DNA from: Chlamydiota bacterium
GTDB lineage: Bacteria; Chlamydiota; Chlamydiia; Chlamydiales; JAJFMB01
Direction: 5' to 3'
Assembly: GCA_021772355.1 (NCBI GenBank)
Contig: JAJFMB010000214.1
Location: forward strand, 1 to 9,704
Length of the DNA: 9,704 bases
The notes beneath the pieces were generated by a model, which was not told the origin of the DNA, searched no databases, and saw only the letters and a list, made by a program, of their open reading frames with translations. Shown in pieces: positions 5,396-9,704 of the stretch (the stretch's first letter is position 1; each line of letters starts with the position of its first letter). A program made the position numbers and the translations under genes.

Positions 5396-7319
5396 GAGTC
5401 GATGTTGTTTCCTTAGTATGATTGAGCATCTCCCACATAAGACGGAACCCGTTACATTTTTCCAGAAGCTCCTCTCTAGTGCCTTCGGCAACCTTTCTAC
5501 CTTGATCGAGATAGATAATCTTATCAGCGTCTTCAATGGTGGAGAGGCGGTGAGCAATAATGATTTGTGTCATTTGTCCGCGCAGTTGATGAATGGCACT
5601 TTTGATATAGCTTTCGCTGATCGAATCTAACGAAGAAGTTGCCTCGTCCATGATAAGGATAGGAGCTTCTTTAACAAGTGCGCGCGCAATAGCCAGCCTT
5701 TGCTGCTGTCCACCCGAAAGATTTTTTCCTGTTTCAGATAAAGGAGTATCGTAGCCTTGAGGCAAGGCGCGGATAAATTCGTCTGCATGAGCGCGCTTTG
5801 CCGCTTCAACAATCTGCTCCTTGGAAAAATCCCGCCCAAAAGAGATATTTGCTGCTACAGTATCTAAAAATAGAAACGGCTTTTGAGGCACAAAGGCGAT
5901 TGTATCCCGTAAAGATTTCTGTGTATAAGCAGTGAGAGGTTGTCCATCTATGAGAATTTCCCCTTTTTGAATATCAAACAACCTCGGAATAAGCTGAACA
6001 ATCGTTGATTTTCCCGCACCGGTTGGCCCTACGATCGCAACTGTCTGCCCTTTTTCTACAGTAAAGCTTAAGTCCTGCAACACCCACTGCTCGCCATAGC
6101 GAAACCAAACATGATTGAATTCTATAGACTTGGTGAATGCCTGCAACTCCTTTGCATCTTTAGCATCTTCAATTTGGGGTTTGATGTTCATCACTTCAAA
6201 CATTCGATCAGCTGCAGCCATTCCTTGCTGAATGCGGTTGTTTTCTTCAGCAAATTTCTTAATCGGTTCATAAAAGACATAGAGAATACCGCAGTAGAAA
6301 AGCACCACAGAGACATTTAACTGAAGAATATAAAGTCCATAAACAAGAGCTGTTGCCAAGAAAAACATCCCAACGGTATGAACAACCGGTCTTGCCGATA
6401 AATCATAGCGAGCGCTTCTTTTTTCAAGTTTTGCCATGCGCCTGTTGTGTTCTCTGTATTTGTTCAGAGAAAAATCTTCCATTGCAAACATCTTAACCGT
6501 TTGTATGCCCGCCAAAAAATCAATTAAAACGCTGGCAAAATGCTCTTGATTTTTTTGAATCTGAGTGGCTATTCGCTTTACATGTTTTGCTAAAAAGACA
6601 ATTGGGAAAACAATCAAAGGAAAGCCCAAAAAGATAATCATCGATAGCTGCCATGAGGTCAAAAAACAGATAGACAGACTAGAAATAACAGCGATAGGAG
6701 TCTGCATGTAATTTGTCAAACATGCGTTAATGGCATCGGCGATCAGCACTGAATCTCCTACAACACGAGAAGAGAGAGAACCGATGTTGTATTGCTGATA
6801 GAAAGTCATGGGCAACGACTGTATATGCTCGAAATACTTTTGTCTTAAATCACGACTAATTCGAATAACCGTAACACGCGTTAAAAATCGATGCGTAAAC
6901 AGCATCACTGCCTTAAAAACAGCGATCAAAAAAAGCATTATAGCTAAATTTTTTAAATTTTGGGTCACGGGAAAAACGCGATCGACGTTCGTGATCAAAA
7001 ACTCAATAATATCTTGCTTTTTGTGCTTAGCAATGTACTCGCGCGTTTCTTCTTGGGTGATATACCCTTTATGATCGGAATCTATTTCATTCCATCGTTT
7101 TTCGAGTTGATCTTTTGAAATTACCTCGCCTTTCTCAAGCTTTCCCTGTTGGTTGGAACCAAACAACTCAAAAGCATCCGGACCTTTACGAGTGATAACT
7201 CCAAGAGAAAAAATTTCTAACTGAGAAGCAAAGGTCAAAAGACACATTGCCAAGATCGTCAATGAGATAAGGATGCGGTAAGCTTTAGCTTTAAACGCAA
7301 TACCCAGAAGCTGTTTCAT
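5388..7319 (-). CDS. msbA: MsbA-type lipid ABC transporter with EF-hand-like insertion
   Basis: 643 residues, about 60 more than E. coli MsbA. It is a half-transporter that would flip lipid A or phospholipid across the inner membrane as a homodimer. TM1 is about 15-40 and TM2 about 123-146, with further helices near 205-245 and 315-350. The ATPase domain has Walker A GPTGAGKST (431-439), Q-loop Gln479, signature LSGGQQQ (534-540), Walker B ILIMDEA (554-560) and switch His590, so it should be active. The extra length is a stretch at about 46-100 between TM1 and TM2, on the periplasmic side. It contains a near-canonical calcium loop DSDHKGYITQEE (80-91) and a degenerate partner GSNQQGKLEKGE (54-65). 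In C. trachomatis msbA (CT264) precedes accA in the same way. Start overlaps the accA stop as ATGA. Strict substrate is inferred; other lipid exporters of this family look alike. Confidence 0.88.
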   Translation of the reverse strand: MKQLLGIAFKAKAYRILISLTILAMCLLTFASQLEIFSLGVITRKGPDAFELFGSNQQGKLEKGEVISKDQLEKRWNEIDSDHKGYITQEETREYIAKHKKQDIIEFLITNVDRVFPVTQNLKNLAIMLFLIAVFKAVMLFTHRFLTRVTVIRISRDLRQKYFEHIQSLPMTFYQQYNIGSLSSRVVGDSVLIADAINACLTNYMQTPIAVISSLSICFLTSWQLSMIIFLGFPLIVFPIVFLAKHVKRIATQIQKNQEHFASVLIDFLAGIQTVKMFAMEDFSLNKYREHNRRMAKLEKRSARYDLSARPVVHTVGMFFLATALVYGLYILQLNVSVVLFYCGILYVFYEPIKKFAEENNRIQQGMAAADRMFEVMNIKPQIEDAKDAKELQAFTKSIEFNHVWFRYGEQWVLQDLSFTVEKGQTVAIVGPTGAGKSTIVQLIPRLFDIQKGEILIDGQPLTAYTQKSLRDTIAFVPQKPFLFLDTVAANISFGRDFSKEQIVEAAKRAHADEFIRALPQGYDTPLSETGKNLSGGQQQRLAIARALVKEAPILIMDEATSSLDSISESYIKSAIHQLRGQMTQIIIAHRLSTIEDADKIIYLDQGRKVAEGTREELLEKCNGFRLMWEMLNHTKETTSTHA

Positions 7320-8146
7320 GAAATAAATTTTCCCATATTACGAAATTTTATGTAGCGCTGCTCTAAAAGCAACTCTGTAGATATGCTTCCCAAGATATGA
7401 GCTTGCTCGGTGACAAAATTTTTCACCTCTTTATAGACAAAAGAGGGATCATGATGAGCACCCCCCAGAGGCTCTTTTAAAATGGTATCGATAATCCCAA
7501 GAGATAGAAGATTTTCAGCATTGAGCTTTAACTGAGAGGCCGCATCCACATTTTTTGCAGCATCTTTCCACAAGATAGAAGCGCAGCCCTCAGGAGAGAT
7601 GACTGAATAGTAGGCGTGCTCCAACATTCCGATCACATCACCAACACCCATGCCCAAAGCACCGCCGGAACACCCTTCGCCAATAAGAACAACAATAATC
7701 GGGGTTCTGATTCTCGCCATTTCTTTTAAGTTTTCGGCAATTGCCCACCCCTGACCTCTCTCTTCAGCTTCAAGTCCAGGAAAGGCACCTGAAGTGTCGA
7801 GCAAGCTGACAATTGGCAATGAAAACTTCTCCGCCAGTAACATTAAACGTTTCGCCTTCCGAAATCCTTCAGGATGCATCATCCCGAAATTACGACGAAC
7901 GCGACTTTCAGTATCATGTCCTTTTTCCTGACCGATGATCACACATTTGCAATCGGAAATTGTGGCAAGCCCTCCGACAATTGCGTTATCATCACCAAAA
8001 AGGCGGTCTCCATGAAGTTCTTCGAGCTTTTGCTCCATCTTTTTAATTTCTGAATCAAAAATAGGGTTATCTTGGCTTTGACTTTTCAATCTCTCAATTG
8101 TTTTAAGCACTTCTTGAATGGGCTTTTCGTGGGGCAAAATATCCAA
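7316..8146 (-). CDS. accA: Acetyl-CoA carboxylase carboxyltransferase alpha subunit, internally shortened
   Basis: 276 residues against about 320 for typical AccA. With AccD it moves CO2 from carboxybiotin to acetyl-CoA, the first step of fatty acid synthesis. The core is clear: ELHGDR (43-48), AIVGGLA, RRNFGMMHPEGFRKA, AEERGQ, IGEGCSGGAL, YSVISPEGCASILWKDA and EPLGGAH. The usual segment before ELHGDR, which holds the ARHPxRPxxxDY motif, is missing: FDSEIKKMEQKL runs straight into EELHGDR, an in-frame loss of about 40 residues. GEGGSGG is changed to GEGCSGG (Cys159) and DTPGAYPG to DTSGAFPG. Start is TTG at 8146, chosen because AGGGAG lies seven bases upstream. The gene follows the L,D-transpeptidase by 11 bases. 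Function is likely but the changes make activity less certain than usual. Confidence 0.9.
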   Translation of the reverse strand: MDILPHEKPIQEVLKTIERLKSQSQDNPIFDSEIKKMEQKLEELHGDRLFGDDNAIVGGLATISDCKCVIIGQEKGHDTESRVRRNFGMMHPEGFRKAKRLMLLAEKFSLPIVSLLDTSGAFPGLEAEERGQGWAIAENLKEMARIRTPIIVVLIGEGCSGGALGMGVGDVIGMLEHAYYSVISPEGCASILWKDAAKNVDAASQLKLNAENLLSLGIIDTILKEPLGGAHHDPSFVYKEVKNFVTEQAHILGSISTELLLEQRYIKFRNMGKFIS

Positions 8147-8153
8147 AAAATAA

Positions 8154-8159
8154 CTCCCT
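8154..8159 (-). promoter_or_regulatory. Ribosome binding site AGGGAG deciding the accA TTG start
   Basis: On the minus strand AGGGAG overlaps the stop codon of the transpeptidase gene and stands seven bases before the TTG at 8146. The next in-frame ATG is far inside the protein, after conserved sequence, so TTG initiation is the best reading. Confidence 0.75.
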
Positions 8160-9162
8160 ACTTCTCGATACCAGGTAATTTAGCATCGTAGAAGTTATTT
8201 ACAATTTCGACTGTCGTCGGTTTTGTGATGATAATTGAAAAAAGCTCCTCGATATCGTCACTACATAACCGAATGCACCCATCGCTTTCATACTTTCCGA
8301 TACTTTGACTATCGGGCACAAGTTCTCCTGAATCATTACCAACCCAAGGTACACCATGAATTCCAAAGCCTCTGGCGGGAGCTGTACACTCCCCAAGTTC
8401 CTTTTCAAATGGAATCCAACGAGAACCAAACACTTTGACCATTTCTATTTTCTCACCATTGTGAAAAGCAAACATTTTCGGCTTATAGATCACAATTTTT
8501 TCGCCGAGGGAGTACTTTCCAAGCGGTGTAAGGCTTCCTGATTTTTTATTTTCATCAAGACGACCTAAGCCGACAGAATACGTTTTAATCAATTCTCTTT
8601 CTTGGGAGTCAATGTCGTAATAATAAAACCACATTTTACAACGAGATAAATCGATAAGAAGGTGGAATTGGAAATTCTTTTCATTATTGAAGACGTTAAA
8701 ACGATCACCTTCGCCAACATTTTGTTTAAAATAATCGGGCTTTCCATTCAAACTGCGCGCGATGAAGTGTCGAGAGGTTTTATATTGAGAAGCGTAATCG
8801 GATACCCAAGCTGGACGTCCCTTTAACCATGGAACGCGGCTTTTGTAGGAAATTGTTTCCACGATTGGAAACTTTGGATCGATTTTATTAAAAAGCAAAT
8901 CAATGCGATCCACATCGGGCAAGCCATCCATCGATGTATTGATGATAAAATTTGCCGGTGCCTTTTGGTCAAATTCCTTATGGGCAGCGAGTGGCATTTT
9001 TTCCACACGCGTCTCCTGATCAAGATCAATTTCAATCGGTGTCGCGGAAAGCGCAACTGTCTGTTGGGGAGAAGATTTTTTATCCCCTTTAAACATCGAC
9101 ATGACAAAAATCAGGCCGAATAAACATAGAGAAGTGATTGCAATAAACTTTGGAAATGACAT
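8158..9162 (-). CDS. Membrane-anchored L,D-transpeptidase (YkuD family)
   Basis: 334 residues. One N-terminal hydrophobic helix (about 5-22) would anchor it in the inner membrane with the rest in the periplasm. Residues about 165-322 form the YkuD catalytic domain: LLIDLSRCKMWFY, TPLGKYSLG (212-220), and the active-site region GIHGVPW (His269) with SDGCIRL (Ser293, Cys296, Arg298). L,D-transpeptidases form 3-3 cross-links in peptidoglycan or attach proteins to it; amoeba-associated chlamydiae are known to have peptidoglycan. The region 30-160 has no recognised domain and may be a substrate or partner module. The ATG at 9162 follows AAGGA by ten bases and a good promoter (9185-9213). First gene of the operon with accA, msbA and queC. 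It holds the place of CT266 in Chlamydia; I cannot tell whether the two are homologous. Confidence 0.9.
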   Translation of the reverse strand: MSFPKFIAITSLCLFGLIFVMSMFKGDKKSSPQQTVALSATPIEIDLDQETRVEKMPLAAHKEFDQKAPANFIINTSMDGLPDVDRIDLLFNKIDPKFPIVETISYKSRVPWLKGRPAWVSDYASQYKTSRHFIARSLNGKPDYFKQNVGEGDRFNVFNNEKNFQFHLLIDLSRCKMWFYYYDIDSQERELIKTYSVGLGRLDENKKSGSLTPLGKYSLGEKIVIYKPKMFAFHNGEKIEMVKVFGSRWIPFEKELGECTAPARGFGIHGVPWVGNDSGELVPDSQSIGKYESDGCIRLCSDDIEELFSIIITKPTTVEIVNNFYDAKLPGIEK

Positions 9163-9184
9163 AACCCGCTAATCCTTAACATAT

Positions 9185-9213
9185 AATATACAATAAAACG
9201 ATTATCGATTCAA
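9185..9213 (-). promoter_or_regulatory. Promoter of the transpeptidase-accA-msbA-queC operon
   Basis: On the minus strand TTGAAT (9213-9208) and TATATT (9190-9185) are exactly 17 bases apart. Transcription would start near 9178, giving a leader of about 15 bases that barely holds the AAGGA (9177-9173). A start a few bases further upstream is possible. Confidence 0.6.
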
Positions 9214-9232
9214 CTTAAGTTGCAGTTGAATC
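9207..9232. promoter_or_regulatory. Dyad overlapping the -35 box, candidate operator
   Basis: GATTCAACT (9207-9215) and AGTTGAATC (9224-9232) are perfect inverted arms around an eight-base spacer. Nested inside is the perfect 12-base palindrome CAACTTAAGTTG (9211-9222), so the element can be read as three alternating copies of a TTGAA/AGTTG-like half-site. It covers the -35 hexamer of the operon promoter, where a bound repressor would block RNA polymerase. No T-run follows on either strand, so a terminator is unlikely. Confidence 0.5.
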
Positions 9233-9281
9233 ATACCGTATAAAAACAATTTTGCCAAGGTGATTAGAGCAGCTGTAACTG

Positions 9282-9315
9282 AAAAAGAAACTTCCCCCAT
9301 CCGATTGATGGGGGG
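9282..9315 (-). terminator. Intrinsic terminator of the IHF/HU-like gene
   Basis: On the minus strand CCCCCATC (9314-9307), a five-base loop and GATGGGGG (9301-9294) form an eight-base-pair GC-rich stem, followed by AAGTTTCTTTTT. It begins 14 bases after the stop codon at 9329 and separates this gene from the transpeptidase operon. Confidence 0.85.
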
Positions 9316-9328
9316 AGAAAAAAAACAA

Positions 9329-9643
9329 TTAATCGTCGAAACTTTCGATTAACTTGCGCATTTTTTTGCCAGGTGTGAATTTTACGGCATTGCGCTTTGG
9401 AATAACAATTGGAACATCAGCTTTTTTAGGATTGCGTCCAATTTTTTGTTTACGCTCGACAACCTCAAAAACTCCAAAATCGCGAAACTCCAAACGATCG
9501 CCATCTGAAAGGCAATTTGTCATTTTATCCAAAAAGGCCTGGATAACGTGACGTACATCATTTGGATGGATCGATTTCTCTTGTGAAATCGAATGAATAA
9601 GTTTTTTCTTTGTCATGGTATTTTTCTTTGACGAAGATGTCAT
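9329..9643 (-). CDS. IHF/HU-family DNA-binding protein
   Basis: 104 residues, basic. It is a DNA-bending architectural protein acting as a dimer. Residues 11-48 are the helical dimer part (TKKKLIHSISQEKSIHPNDV). Residues 50-90 are the DNA-binding arm: LEFRDFGVFEVVERKQKIGRNP, with the GRNP tip at 69-72 and Pro72 as the likely intercalating proline, then KFTPGKKMRKLI. The first nine residues (MTSSSKKNT) are an extension beyond the usual family start. The ATG at 9643 is kept because AAGGAG stands ten bases upstream (9659-9654), while the inner ATG at 9616 lacks such a site. In C. trachomatis CT267 (himD/ihfA) holds this place. Whether it behaves as sequence-specific IHF or as HU cannot be told from this sequence. 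It is transcribed alone, ended by a strong terminator. Confidence 0.92.
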   Translation of the reverse strand: MTSSSKKNTMTKKKLIHSISQEKSIHPNDVRHVIQAFLDKMTNCLSDGDRLEFRDFGVFEVVERKQKIGRNPKKADVPIVIPKRNAVKFTPGKKMRKLIESFDD

Positions 9644-9704
9644 AATACTTGAACTCCTTGCTTAAATATATATAACAAATATTTTTCTTAACTTTTCTCC
9701 TGTC

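Noticed and set aside
5396..5557. N-terminal extension of QueC into msbA
   Set aside because: These 54 codons are the antiphase shadow of the msbA 3' end; QueC proteins begin close to the PP-loop, which fits the ATG at 5395.
5379..5839. Extra frames inside msbA on both strands
   Set aside because: They lack ribosome sites and overlap the conserved ATPase motifs in another frame.
9294..9315. The GC-rich hairpin as a plus-strand terminator
   Set aside because: On the plus strand it is followed by an A-run, not a T-run, and no plus-strand gene ends there.

Overview
The window reads as chromosome of a member of the Chlamydiota outside the Chlamydiaceae (a Parachlamydia/Simkania/Waddlia-type amoeba or protist symbiont). 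From memory of Chlamydia trachomatis gene order, several genes here lie in the order of CT260 (the type III chaperone Mcsc), CT261 (dnaQ), CT264 (msbA), CT265 (accA), CT266 and CT267 (IHF/HU-like himD). Large LRR-ubiquitin-ligase effectors also fit host-associated chlamydiae. This assignment rests on remembered synteny and protein motifs, not on a search.

Layout. (1) 1-1247, plus strand: the 3' part of a leucine-rich-repeat protein whose C-terminal half is a NEL (IpaH/SspH-type) E3 ubiquitin ligase domain with the catalytic CEDR motif; the gene is open across the left edge. (2) 1248-1443: a gap with a hairpin and a candidate promoter. (3) 1444-4118, plus strand, tightly packed operon: a FliO-like membrane protein, a 65-residue lipoprotein, an Mcsc-like secretion chaperone, a DnaQ-type exonuclease with a C-terminal DUF3820-like module, and an atypical SDR of the YeeZ type. 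(4) 4119-4708: an AT-rich stretch that holds a decayed tail of a second queC copy (minus strand) and a small plus-strand gene of unknown function with its own -10 box and ribosome site. (5) 9162 down to 4709, minus strand operon: an L,D-transpeptidase, accA (from a TTG start), msbA and queC, with overlaps or an 11-base gap between genes. (6) 9643-9329, minus strand: an IHF/HU-family DNA-binding protein closed by a strong intrinsic terminator. Behind it lies the promoter of the transpeptidase operon, overlapped by a perfect dyad that looks like an operator.

How it fits together: the minus-strand operon is mainly cell-envelope supply (peptidoglycan cross-link, malonyl-CoA for fatty acids, lipid A/phospholipid flipping), with queC (7-deazaguanine synthesis for tRNA queuosine) attached at its end. 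The plus-strand operon mixes secretion-related genes with a nuclease. The LRR-NEL protein would be a cargo of the same type III pathway.

Most notable: the NEL ligase; a paired EF-hand-like insertion in the first periplasmic loop of MsbA; an AccA that lacks about 40 N-terminal-region residues, including the usually conserved ARHPxRP segment, and carries a Gly-to-Cys change in GEGGSGG; the relic queC tail; and a FliO-like protein next to a type III chaperone.
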